Program-made: the position numbers and the translations under genes
Notes under the pieces: model-generated
Seen by the model: the letters and a program-made list of their open reading frames with translations, nothing else
Told to the model about the DNA's origin: nothing
Database searches by the model: none
In this document: positions 42,792 to 51,010 of the stretch, piece by piece
Position numbering within the stretch: the first letter of the stretch is position 1
How the letters are laid out: each line of letters begins with the position of its first letter
Source of the DNA: Bog-532 sp963805255
GTDB taxonomy: Bacteria > Actinomycetota > Actinomycetes > Streptosporangiales > Streptosporangiaceae
Direction: 5' to 3'
Length of the DNA: 64,000 bases
Assembly: GCA_963805255.1 (NCBI GenBank)
Contig: CAWDTK010000018.1
Coordinates: forward strand, 23,676-87,675

Positions 42792-42838
42792 GGCCGCCTC
42801 CCCGGGAAATCGCCCTCCCCACCGTTGTATCGATGCCC

Positions 42839-42867
42839 ATTGCAGCCCGATTGCAATGCCAGTGCAA
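42839..42867. promoter_or_regulatory. Three direct repeats at 11-bp spacing (probable SARP binding site)
   Basis: ATTGCAG (42839-42845), ATTGCAA (42850-42856) and AGTGCAA (42861-42867) are spaced exactly one helical turn apart, in the 126-bp gap between the divergent hydrolase-glycosyltransferase and methyltransferase genes. SARP activators bind such heptamer direct repeats at 11- or 22-bp spacing. The neighbouring gene at 37343 encodes a SARP-type protein. Confidence 0.6.
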
Positions 42868-42917
42868 CGGCGTGACCGAGCCTGTCCTCAAGGCGAAACC
42901 ATCACGGGAGGTTCATT

Positions 42918-43973
42918 ATGGCCATCGATGAAGGCAAGCTCCACGAGTTCCTCGGCAGGTTCGTTACCGATCTCGGCGCTGTGGTGGCCGCGGGCAACGT
43001 GGTGATTGGACACCGGCTCGGCCTGTACCGGGCGCTCGCGTCCGGGCCCGCTACCCCCCAGGAGCTTGCGCAGCGCACCCATACCAATCCGCGCTACGTC
43101 GCCGAGTGGCTACGCGGGCAGGCGGCGGGCGGCTATGTCGAGTACGACGCGGCGGCGGACAGCTACTCGATGACGGAGGAACAGGCGTTCGCCCTGGCCA
43201 GCCCGGACGGCGCCGTCTACGCCCCCGGCGCGTTCATGCTGGCCCTCGGCGCTGTGCGGGCAGAGCCGAGGATCACCGAGGCCTTCCGCTCCGGTACCGG
43301 CCTGGGCTGGCACGAACAGGACGAGGACGTCTTCATCGGCTGCGAGCAGTTCTTCCGCCCCGGCTACATCGCCAGCCTGATCCCGTCCTGGATTCCCGCG
43401 CTGGACGGCGTCGAGGACAAGCTGCGGGCCGGCGCCACCATCGCGGACATCGGTTGCGGGCTCGGGGCGTCGACAATCCTGCTCGCGCAGGAATACCCGA
43501 ACTCGCGGTTCCTCGGCTCGGACTATCACGGCCACTCGATCGAACTGGCGCGCAAGCGGGCCACCGATGCTGGCGTCGCCGACCGGGCGATCTTCGAGGT
43601 CACCTCGGCATCGTCGTTCTCCGGATCCGGCTACGACCTCGCCGCCACCTTCGACTGCCTGCATGACCTGGGCGATCCGCTCGCGGCCGCCAGGCATGTC
43701 CGCCAGTCCCTCAAGCCGAACGGCACCTGGCTGGTGGTCGAGCCCTTCGCGGCCGACAACCAAGCAGGCAACATGAACCCGGTCGGACGGGTCTACTACG
43801 GCTTCTCCAGCCTGCTGTGCGTGCCGAACGCGATGTCGCAGCCGGGCGGATATTCGCTCGGCGCGCAGGCGGGAGAGGCAGCGATCCGGCAGATAGCGAC
43901 AGAGGCCGGGTTCACCAGGTTCAGGCGTGCCGCCGAGACCCCGTTCAACCTCGTCTACGAGGCGCGCCCCTAG
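42918..43973 (+). CDS. SAM-dependent methyltransferase with N-terminal winged helix (Rv2258c-like)
   Basis: A 351-residue class I methyltransferase. Residues 1-100 form a dimerisation/winged-helix region (GNVVIGHRLGLYRALASGPA, then ELAQRTHTNPRYVAEWLRGQ). Motif I IADIGCGLGAST at 175-186 binds SAM, followed by SDYHGHSIELARKRA and FDCLHDLGDP. Such proteins resemble Rv2258c and small-molecule O- or N-methyltransferases. ATG 42918 has GGGAGG about 9 nt upstream. Divergent from the hydrolase-glycosyltransferase and probably co-regulated through the direct repeats, it may methylate the same metabolite. Confidence 0.88.
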   Translation: MAIDEGKLHEFLGRFVTDLGAVVAAGNVVIGHRLGLYRALASGPATPQELAQRTHTNPRYVAEWLRGQAAGGYVEYDAAADSYSMTEEQAFALASPDGAVYAPGAFMLALGAVRAEPRITEAFRSGTGLGWHEQDEDVFIGCEQFFRPGYIASLIPSWIPALDGVEDKLRAGATIADIGCGLGASTILLAQEYPNSRFLGSDYHGHSIELARKRATDAGVADRAIFEVTSASSFSGSGYDLAATFDCLHDLGDPLAAARHVRQSLKPNGTWLVVEPFAADNQAGNMNPVGRVYYGFSSLLCVPNAMSQPGGYSLGAQAGEAAIRQIATEAGFTRFRRAAETPFNLVYEARP

Positions 43974-43998
43974 ACGACCACAACCCGGGAGTGTATCC

Positions 43999-44118
43999 AT
44001 GAGCAAGATCGGACCGCCCAAGCGCATCATCGAGATCGAGCCGGTCGGGCAGCCGGCCGTCGAGCCCGTCGAGCCCGTCGAGGTGCCCGCGCCCGCCAAG
44101 GTGCCTGCGCGTGTCTAG
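43999..44118 (+). CDS. Very short Pro/Val/Glu-rich protein
   Basis: A 39-residue product (MSKIGPPKRIIEIEPVGQPA..., then repeated VEPVE). GGGAG about 8 nt upstream of ATG 43999 supports translation. Its stop overlaps the start (GTG 44111) of the next gene by 8 nt, so they are coupled. I recall such short proteins next to similar downstream genes on actinobacterial mobile elements. It is probably disordered; function unknown. Confidence 0.5.
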   Translation: MSKIGPPKRIIEIEPVGQPAVEPVEPVEVPAPAKVPARV

Positions 44119-44590
44119 GGTCGAGTTTGGCATCACGCCCCTACGCGGCTACCGCACGTGGGACATCCGCGACGGCCGCCTGGTGAGCTTCCACGGTAAC
44201 CAGGCATGGCCGCTGCGTGCCCCAGTCCAGGCTGTCTGCCAGGCCTGTTCCCGCGCGATCCTGCCCATTCCGTCTGGGACCAGGCACGGCCACTTTGCAG
44301 GCGAAGGCTGCGGCCTGTACGCCTGGCGCGCCCCCGAACTCGTCCAGCGTCACTGCACCCCGCTGAGTAAGCGCCTAAGGTGCTGGGGAGCCGTCGAGGG
44401 CTGGGGCCGCACGGTCGAGCACGAGAAGGGATTCCGCGCGCTCTACATGCGCCTGCTCGCCATATCGCCCATATTTCCGATCGACATAAAGCTTCTGGAG
44501 GCCATGGCCGCCGCCTACGAGATCCCGCTCCTGACGAGCGTGGCCGACGTGCGACGCGCCTTCCCGCCACTGACCACCGGAGCCCTGTGA
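44111..44590 (+). CDS. Hypothetical protein with zinc-ribbon-like N-terminus
   Basis: A 159-residue protein from GTG 44111, coupled to the short upstream gene. It starts VEFGITPLRGYRTWDIRDGR, then has VQAVCQACSRAI and a later HFAGEGCGLYAW and QRHCTPL, a Cys/His set that could hold a metal. A family of this form is common among integrated phage and plasmid genes, but I know no function. The gene ends 50 bp before the IS1380 element. It may be cargo of whatever element covers the region. Confidence 0.55.
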   Translation: MSRVEFGITPLRGYRTWDIRDGRLVSFHGNQAWPLRAPVQAVCQACSRAILPIPSGTRHGHFAGEGCGLYAWRAPELVQRHCTPLSKRLRCWGAVEGWGRTVEHEKGFRALYMRLLAISPIFPIDIKLLEAMAAAYEIPLLTSVADVRRAFPPLTTGAL

Positions 44591-44640
44591 TGACCAAGCA
44601 CCTGCCCGCGACTTCCAGCTAGTAGTCGGCGCACTCCGAT

Positions 44641-46421
44641 GCTAACCCTGTCTTTTCACCGAGCCGTGTGGGCTGACTGGCGCGCCTGAATGGAAAAGTG
44701 CTCCTGAACTGGGACGATTAGGGGTGTTTGGGTCCTTATCGCGCCGGGTTCGAGGAGCACTTTCTACGTGAACGGTACAGGGTGGTCGCGGGGTCTGGAA
44801 GTCACTGGCGGCGGTACGGGGATCGTGTCGCATGCGGGCCTGGTTCTGCTGCGGCAGCTGGCGGACCGGACGGGGCTGACGGCGGGGCTGTCGCGGGCGC
44901 TGCCGTCGCCGCTGTGGGGGCATGACCGGGGCCGGGTCGTCAGCGATCTGGCGTGCGCGATCGCGGACGGCGCCCGGGTGATCAGTGATTTCCGGGTGAT
45001 GGGCGATCAGCGGGAGCTGTTCGGCCTGGTGGCGTCGGTGCCGACGGCGTGGCGGGCGCTGAAGGAGATCGCCGGCGCCGGCGACCGCGCGCAGCGCAAG
45101 CTCGCCGCCGCGGTGAACAAGGCGCGGCGGCACGCGTGGGCGCAGGCCGGCACGCTGCCGCCGGTGCGGGTCGCGGACAAGACGCTGGAGGGGGTGACGT
45201 GTATCCGGCTGGACGCGACCGTGGTGCCCGCGCACTCGGATAAGGAGCTGGCGGAGCCCAATTTCAAGGGATTCGGCCATCACCCGCTGGTCGCCGAATG
45301 CGACAACGTGCGGGAGCCGCTGGCGTGGATGCTGCGCCCCGGCTCGGCCGGGTCGAATACCGCCGCTGATCACCTGCAGATCCTGGGCGAGGCGATCGCC
45401 GCGCTGCCGCCGGCGTTCCGCCGGAAGCTGATGATCACCTGCGACGGGGCCGGCGCCAGCCACGCCCTGATCAGGGAGCTGGACAAGCTGGCGGCCCGCC
45501 CCGGGTACCAGGTGATCTACTCCGTGGGCTGGGAGCTGGGCAAGCGGGAAAAGGCCGCGCTGGCCCAGGTCCCCGAGGACGCCTGGGAAGCCGCCGTGGA
45601 CGCGCACGGGAAAGTCCGCGAGCGCCGCGCGGACGATGCCTGCGGTAATCTCCGGTGCGCGCACCGGGCCTGCTGGATCGAGGAAGCCCACGTCATCGAG
45701 CTGACCGGGCTGCTGCGCGAAGGGCCGGCCGGGGACCAGCTCAAGGGCTGGCCCAAGGCGATGCGGATCTTCGCCCGCCGGGAACGCCCGCACCCGGGCG
45801 CGCAGCTGACCCTGTTCGAGGCAGAGGACGGCTGGCGGTACTGCCTGTGGGTAACGAACCGGCCCGCCACCACGCGTGGCTGGCTGGGCCAGTGCGCCTA
45901 CATCGACGCGGCGCACCGGGTCCACGCCCGGGTGGAGGACGTGATCCGCACCGGCAAGGACACCGGGCTGGGCCATTTCCCGTCGCATGACTACAAGGTC
46001 AACCAGGCGTGGCTGACCGCCTCCATGATCGCCTGCATCCTGCTGGCCTGGCTGAAGCTGCTGGCCCTGGACCGCGACCTGGCGAAAGCCGAGCCGAAAA
46101 CGCTCCGCTACCGGATCCTGCACGCCGCCGGCCGCCTCGTGCACGGCGGGCGGCGAAGATGCCTGAAAATCGCCGCGACCTGGCCCTGGGCCGACGCCAT
46201 AACCGCCGCCTGGCAGCGCATCCAGGCGATCCCGCAAGGCCCCTGACCAGTGCTAACCCATCCCTGCGAGCAAGGAAGGAGAACCCGGGGCCGTGGAACC
46301 CCGGCCACCCGGCCCGCCAGCCGGGCCACCGTCATACACCGAAGCTAAAATCCCAGCCCAGAACACGGTCCGCACGCCGCTCAGCGGCAGCCATCAACCC
46401 CGATGAAAGATCAGGGCTAAC
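44641..46421. mobile_element. IS1380-family insertion sequence
   Basis: About 1.78 kb. Left end GCTAACCCTGTCTTTTCA and right end (reverse complement) GTTAGCCCTGATCTTTCA pair imperfectly (14 of 18). It contains a single full-length transposase gene. No clear target duplication: CGAT on the left versus GACA on the right. Confidence 0.8.
44768..46246 (+). CDS. IS1380-family transposase
   Basis: A 492-residue DDE transposase. Characteristic blocks are HAGLVLLRQLADRTGLTAGL near the N-terminus, CIRLDATVVPAHSDKELAEP with the first catalytic Asp, and KLMITCDGAGASHALIREL with the second. The later region WRYCLWVTNRPATTRGWLGQ, then DTGLGHFPSHDYKVNQAWLT carries the conserved C-terminal part of the core. 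Length is normal for IS1380. The gene appears intact. Confidence 0.92.
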   Translation: MNGTGWSRGLEVTGGGTGIVSHAGLVLLRQLADRTGLTAGLSRALPSPLWGHDRGRVVSDLACAIADGARVISDFRVMGDQRELFGLVASVPTAWRALKEIAGAGDRAQRKLAAAVNKARRHAWAQAGTLPPVRVADKTLEGVTCIRLDATVVPAHSDKELAEPNFKGFGHHPLVAECDNVREPLAWMLRPGSAGSNTAADHLQILGEAIAALPPAFRRKLMITCDGAGASHALIRELDKLAARPGYQVIYSVGWELGKREKAALAQVPEDAWEAAVDAHGKVRERRADDACGNLRCAHRACWIEEAHVIELTGLLREGPAGDQLKGWPKAMRIFARRERPHPGAQLTLFEAEDGWRYCLWVTNRPATTRGWLGQCAYIDAAHRVHARVEDVIRTGKDTGLGHFPSHDYKVNQAWLTASMIACILLAWLKLLALDRDLAKAEPKTLRYRILHAAGRLVHGGRRRCLKIAATWPWADAITAAWQRIQAIPQGP

Positions 46422-46672
46422 GACAAGGCGTAATTGACGACTGTCGCCGACATTGGCGGCATGCAGGTGAGTGAATAATTACGCGAACGTGCAACGCGCA
46501 CTCAATTCGGCATGACCGAGCATCGGCAGCCGCGCCGCGTGTGCACGGGATATTGGTTAGCCGACTTGATCACGACGATGAGCCGACGACCTGTTGTGTG
46601 ATTTGTGTGAGTAACCAAGAACAGAAGGTCAGGTTGCGTGCGGTGCGCGCCGGACTGGGAGCCGTATCCAGT
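46422..46672. other. AT-richer intergenic stretch
   Basis: No gene seen. The DNA from about 46430 to 46640 is noticeably less GC-rich than its neighbours. Confidence 0.4.
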
Positions 46673-46703
46673 AGGGCGCGCTGCAGACTGCCGGCCGGAG
46701 ATT
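46673..46703 (+). repeat. 31-bp sequence duplicated from 27921-27952
   Basis: AGGGCGCGCTGCAGACTGCC, then GGCCGGAGATT. It matches the copy that abuts the Tn7-like end at 27956. Directly after it come other end-like repeats (see 46704-46880). Confidence 0.75.
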
Positions 46704-46880
46704 GTCGATTGCCAACGTGACTGGCGAATGTGACGGGTAGTTGGCGGGCCGCCCTGCGGCGGCTGTGCAGCCTGCTCTGGTCTGACGTGACAGGCCTTCT
46801 GGCGATAACGCGTCGTTCCGCACGTTCAGGTGGACGGGATGTGACGCTTCGCCATCGGAGTTGGCGAACGAGCTGGAGTG
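46704..46880 (+). repeat. Second set of transposon-end-like repeats
   Basis: Spaced partial repeats: AACGTGACTGGCGAATGTGA, GACGTGACAGGCCTTCTGGC(GATAACG), and GATGTGACGCTTCGCCATCG followed by TTGGCGAACG. They share the GTGAC...GTGAC rhythm of the 57998-58077 repeats but with a different core (GGCGAA/CGCCAT). They may be TnsB sites of the related element whose TnsA lies at 47085. Confidence 0.4.
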
Positions 46881-46977
46881 GCGCAGCCGCTACGTGCCGC
46901 TTAGGCGCATGTCCTCGAGGGCGGGGGCGAACTCCATGGATCTGGCGATGATGGCCTCGAAGATGACGGCGACCAGT

Positions 46978-47097
46978 TCATCGATGAACTTCCAGGTGAC
47001 GGTGCGGTCGCCGACCCAGGTGAGCGAGGCGCGGAGCCTGCGGTAGATACTCCGCATCCCGCCAGATAAGCAGATCACCCAGGTTCAAGCGCAGCAT
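46978..47097 (-). pseudogene. Stub of a TnsB-like gene
   Basis: ATG 47097, with GGAGGA upstream, starts MLRLNLGDLLIW, then loses likeness to TnsB and ends at TGA 46980-46978 after 39 codons. Its start overlaps the end of the TnsA-like gene by 13 nt, the same kind of overlap seen inside the complete operon (tnsB-tnsC 13 nt, tnsA-tnsB 4 nt). I read it as the first codons of a tnsB whose body was deleted. Confidence 0.45.
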
Positions 47098-47921
47098 GGT
47101 CGGTCCTCCGTGTTAGTTGTGGCGACGGTGTTGAAGTCGAGGCGCTGGGTGAGATCGGCCACGAGCTGCCGGTGCCATATCAAGTGCTTGATGTGCGGCA
47201 TTGCCAACGCGGGGGAGCGGCGGTTGATCATCGCCCTGCCTTCGCCGATCGTGCGGCCGGCCGCGAAGACATTGCCGATCTGCTCATGCACTGCCGGCTG
47301 CGGGTGGCAGCGGGCGTGTCGGGCGTTACGAAGGAACGCCAGGTCGGTCATGGTCTTCGGGTCCGGCTCGTGCAGCACTACGTGTCGCCACCCGACCGCC
47401 CGGCACACCCGCGCTGCCTCGTCGAACTGGTCACGGACCTCCCGGGTCATCCGTGCCGGCGGCTTGACGTCGTAGACGACCTGATCGCCGTTGCGGTGGA
47501 CGGCGAAGAAGTCTGGATCGTGGCGAACCGACTTCGCACCCCGCCGGAACAGGAGTCGGAACGGTTGGGCAGCGATCCGCTCGACCTCACCGTCGAAGTC
47601 GAGAGCGACGAGGCAGGACGCTTCGAGCGCGCTCTCGTACCAGATGTGCTGACCGGTTCGGGCCCAGAAATACATGCCATGCTGGTTCGGGCGGTTCTGC
47701 CACTGGCAACCGACTCTCACCGGGTCGACGTCGACCAGAGGAAGTTCCAGTAGCCGCCGATCGGCATCGTGGACCGCGAAGGTGCGTCCCGAACGCCAGG
47801 CCGCCCAGATGATCAGGCTCGCCCTTGGGAGCGTGGCCGCGGACAACGAGCACCATTCGTTCGAGCACCTGTGCCGCCAGGTGGCCAAGCGGCGCATCGC
47901 CACCAACGTGGTTCCGGCCAC
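47085..47921 (-). CDS. TnsA-like endonuclease (second copy, start uncertain)
   Basis: From about residue 37 of this frame (IIWAAWRSGRTFAVHDADRR) the sequence is a TnsA N-terminal nuclease domain. It includes YESALEASCLVALDF with the catalytic Glu, SVRHDPDFFAVHRNGDQVVY with the Asp, and DVKPPARM with the catalytic Lys, followed by a helical C-terminal part. TnsA cuts the 5' strands at Tn7-type transposon ends. The family start should be near 47816, where only CTG is available, and the divergent nuclease gene starts at 47809. The true 5' end may therefore be lost. No complete TnsB follows, so it is orphaned. Confidence 0.72.
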   Translation of the reverse strand: MAGTTLVAMRRLATWRHRCSNEWCSLSAATLPRASLIIWAAWRSGRTFAVHDADRRLLELPLVDVDPVRVGCQWQNRPNQHGMYFWARTGQHIWYESALEASCLVALDFDGEVERIAAQPFRLLFRRGAKSVRHDPDFFAVHRNGDQVVYDVKPPARMTREVRDQFDEAARVCRAVGWRHVVLHEPDPKTMTDLAFLRNARHARCHPQPAVHEQIGNVFAAGRTIGEGRAMINRRSPALAMPHIKHLIWHRQLVADLTQRLDFNTVATTNTEDRPCCA

Positions 47922-50838
47922 CGGGCCGGTGTCGGCCGGCGGAGATCAGGGACGCGACTTCGAGACCTTCCATACGTACCTGGCCGCCGAACTGCCGTTC
48001 GCGATCGGGTTCCTCGCACTCGCCTCCTCCGACGTCGTCGTGTTCGCCTGTACCATCCAGCGGGAGAGGCTGCGGGACAAATTCGAGGGCGACATCAAGT
48101 CCATCTGCACCCAGGGCACGCATGTCGACAGGATCGTCATCTTCGCCACCGCGAACGTTCCGACACGGCTGCGGCACGACCTGCAGGAGTGGGCGGCGCG
48201 AGAGTACGACGTCGCGCTGGAGATCATCGACGGGTCGGCCCTGGCGGACTGGCTGGCTGAGCCGGAGCTGTACTGGATTGCCGAGGAGTACCTGCACCTG
48301 CCCGCTGAGCTAGCCCCCGAGGCTGACCAGCCCGGCCACGACGCGCAGCTACCGCCCTGGTACGTCGAACTGCGCGCGTACTGGCAGGAACCCAGCAGGC
48401 AGCCGGTCAACCTCGGCGACCTGTTCGACCTCCGGCACGGCCTCCGGCACGCCATCCCGCCGGGTCCGGCCCGCGCTGACCTTCCGGGATGGCTGTCGCT
48501 GATGACCCGGCTTGCCGAGCAGAGCCCGGATCCCGAGGTCCGCCTGCACGCCGTCTACGAGATCACCACGGCCCGTATCCGCGGCACCGCCGACCTGCAC
48601 CCCGCCGAACCACTGATCCGCCAGTTCATCAACGAGGTGCAGCACAGCGACGACCCGGGACTGCTGTTCGACGCGAGCGTACTGATCCAGTTCTGCGCCA
48701 CGGCGGCAGGCCTGGGCCACACCAGCATCCCGATGGCCGAGGCCATGGGCTGGACACCGCTGCTCCGCCGTCACGTCGGCCAGCTGCTGGACCGGGACTG
48801 GGGCCCGAACACGCGAGCCGGCCTGCTCCAGGCCGCCGCGCACCTGGCACTGCACGTCGACTTCACCGGCGCCGAGGACGGCGGGGGGAGGGCGACACTC
48901 GATGACATAGACCGGCTGTACGGCTCGCTGATTGAAGCGATCGAGCACGGCACGCTCCAGGCACACCTTGGGACCGCGCCGGTAGTCGACCTCGACGCGG
49001 GCATGCAGCACCTGGCCAGCCTAGTTGAGCTGCTACCCGATGCCCCCGCCTACCCGATCGGCACGTTCGCGATGATCGTCGACCTGCTCGCGCCGACCTT
49101 GCGGGACCATCCGCTCTACCGGCAGGTATGCGACGGGCTGGACAGGGCGGTCGCCGCCCAGGAAGGCGACGCGGTAGCCGGCGACCGGTGCCGGCAGCGC
49201 GCCGAAGCCCTGCAGCAGGCAGGACGGCTGCTCGATGCCCTGCGCGAGTTCCACCAGGCCAAGATCAACTGGTTCCACGGGGACACCCTCGACGGCGCGC
49301 TACGGGCGATGGCCTGCATCACCGACCTCTACTCCGCTCTCGGCCTCTACCTCGCCGCCAAGAAATACGCGCTGGCCATGGCCGCCCTCGCCCGCGCGGA
49401 CCCAGCCGACCATGAACTCATCCCCATGGCGCTGTTCTCCGCCGCCAACATGGACCACCTGGCCGGAGCCTGGGCCGCGTCCGCCGAACTGGCGACGATC
49501 GCCGGCCAGGCCCACCTCCGCTGGGCACCCGACGCGGGCAACCTCGAACGCCACGCCTATGTGAAGGAGGCCATGAAGTACCAGGCGTTCACCGCAGTGA
49601 TCGCTGAGCAGACCCGGCCCGAGTTCATTCCGGCGATCTACGGCATTCTAAGAGGCGGCCTGTTCGACGGCTTCACTCATCCTCGCGCAGCGTCCCCCGA
49701 GACCGTGGTGCGCGCCGAGCAGGAGTGGACGGACTGGCTGCCGGATATGGCGGGCGCCCCGTTCAGCGACGCCGGGCCGGCGCGCGCCATCACCTTTCGC
49801 GCCCTTGGGGTGCGGTGGACCGTGCACGGCCGCAACGAGCAAGACACAGTCCTGGCCCTGGAAGACTTCACCTCCACCCTGCAGATCCTGCTGGCCGAGT
49901 TCGCCTCGCTGGACCCTGTCCTGATCAACCAAGACGTCGACATCGAGGTCCGCGTCCACGAGCCCGGCCATCCGCCCGCCGAAACCTACCTGACCCGCAC
50001 CGGCAGCGGGCGCCGGCTGTGGCTGCTGTTCCTGCCACTGGGGGACCCCGCCGATGCGAAGCCCTCCGGCTCGGGAGAGCAGGAGCCCCGCGACGTGCTG
50101 CACCTTGCGTTCCAAGTGCTCCTGGGCAACTCGCTGCTCGACCGGCAGGGGTTCAGCGACCTCATGGAGCAGGCGGCACGCAACGGCCTGTTCTCCAACC
50201 TGGAAATCGGCTGCCCGTACCGGGAACTGGCGCTGTTCGGGATCAAGCCGGTTCCGCCGCTCGCCGAGCCCCAGTACCGGCCCCTTGCCAATACTCAGCG
50301 GCCGAACCCGCGGGCCGCCGCCTCCCAGATGCAACAGCGGACCGGCCCCGGACCGGGCTACACCACCGAACGAGCGAGCAAGATCCTCGCCGAACGCTAC
50401 GAAATCCTCCCGATCTCCATCGGGCACACCCTTCCCAGCCTGCTGTCCGATCCGGCCGCCGCCGGCATCTTCCGTCAGTTGCGCCGCGCCGGCTGGAAAG
50501 ACTGGCACCTGCTCAGCGTGGTGGCCAACCTGACCATCAGCCACCGCCTCACCCTCCGCCACGGCGCGATCACCGCAGACCGCGCGCGGCAGATGGCCGA
50601 CACGTTCCGCGCCGAGGCACTGCGCGCTGAAGAGCCCGGCGATCCGCGGCTCCCATCGGCACAGATCACCCCGGGCACAATGGAGCAAGGCATCCGGCTG
50701 GTCGCCGTGACCAGCCTTCACCGCTGGGGCCTGGCCCTGCATCACGGCACCACCGACCCGGACGCCGTGGTGCAGCTCCTCGCCGAGCGCTACGGATTCT
50801 GGGACGACGACGTGCCGCACCCAGATTTCTTTCACTGA
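47809..50838 (+). CDS. Large protein with PD-(D/E)XK nuclease-like N-terminus and helical repeat body
   Basis: A 1009-residue protein from ATG 47809. Residues ~18-95 look like a restriction-endonuclease fold: FEHLCRQ (E19), SAGGDQGRDFETF (D46, D50, E52), then VVFACTIQRERLRDKF where (E/Q)xK is expected. IVIFATANVPT and ALADWLAEP complete that domain (to ~180). The rest is a long alpha-helical array with TPR-like pairs (AEALQQAGRLLDALREFHQA). No NTPase motif seen. This layout resembles defence effectors: a nuclease plus a sensing scaffold. It is divergent from the TnsA-like gene and flanked by IS3. A defence role is inferred from layout and context. Confidence 0.65.
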   Translation: MIRLALGSVAADNEHHSFEHLCRQVAKRRIATNVVPATGPVSAGGDQGRDFETFHTYLAAELPFAIGFLALASSDVVVFACTIQRERLRDKFEGDIKSICTQGTHVDRIVIFATANVPTRLRHDLQEWAAREYDVALEIIDGSALADWLAEPELYWIAEEYLHLPAELAPEADQPGHDAQLPPWYVELRAYWQEPSRQPVNLGDLFDLRHGLRHAIPPGPARADLPGWLSLMTRLAEQSPDPEVRLHAVYEITTARIRGTADLHPAEPLIRQFINEVQHSDDPGLLFDASVLIQFCATAAGLGHTSIPMAEAMGWTPLLRRHVGQLLDRDWGPNTRAGLLQAAAHLALHVDFTGAEDGGGRATLDDIDRLYGSLIEAIEHGTLQAHLGTAPVVDLDAGMQHLASLVELLPDAPAYPIGTFAMIVDLLAPTLRDHPLYRQVCDGLDRAVAAQEGDAVAGDRCRQRAEALQQAGRLLDALREFHQAKINWFHGDTLDGALRAMACITDLYSALGLYLAAKKYALAMAALARADPADHELIPMALFSAANMDHLAGAWAASAELATIAGQAHLRWAPDAGNLERHAYVKEAMKYQAFTAVIAEQTRPEFIPAIYGILRGGLFDGFTHPRAASPETVVRAEQEWTDWLPDMAGAPFSDAGPARAITFRALGVRWTVHGRNEQDTVLALEDFTSTLQILLAEFASLDPVLINQDVDIEVRVHEPGHPPAETYLTRTGSGRRLWLLFLPLGDPADAKPSGSGEQEPRDVLHLAFQVLLGNSLLDRQGFSDLMEQAARNGLFSNLEIGCPYRELALFGIKPVPPLAEPQYRPLANTQRPNPRAAASQMQQRTGPGPGYTTERASKILAERYEILPISIGHTLPSLLSDPAAAGIFRQLRRAGWKDWHLLSVVANLTISHRLTLRHGAITADRARQMADTFRAEALRAEEPGDPRLPSAQITPGTMEQGIRLVAVTSLHRWGLALHHGTTDPDAVVQLLAERYGFWDDDVPHPDFFH

Positions 50839-51010
50839 TCCCGGGCCGGCCCGGCATGACATCCAGCGGCCGGGGGCGAGTGCAGCGCACCCATCTGACC
50901 TGGGCCGCGGAACCAGATCGTGCCAGCGCAGGAACCGGTGACCGCGGCCGGGCCAGGCAGTCCGCGCTCGGCAGAGCGGGCCAGCGGAGCCTGTCAAACT
51001 CAATGAGACA

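Noticed and set aside
44642..46237. A 531-codon minus-strand frame
   Set aside because: It is the mirror of the IS1380 transposase gene; the plus strand has all family motifs.
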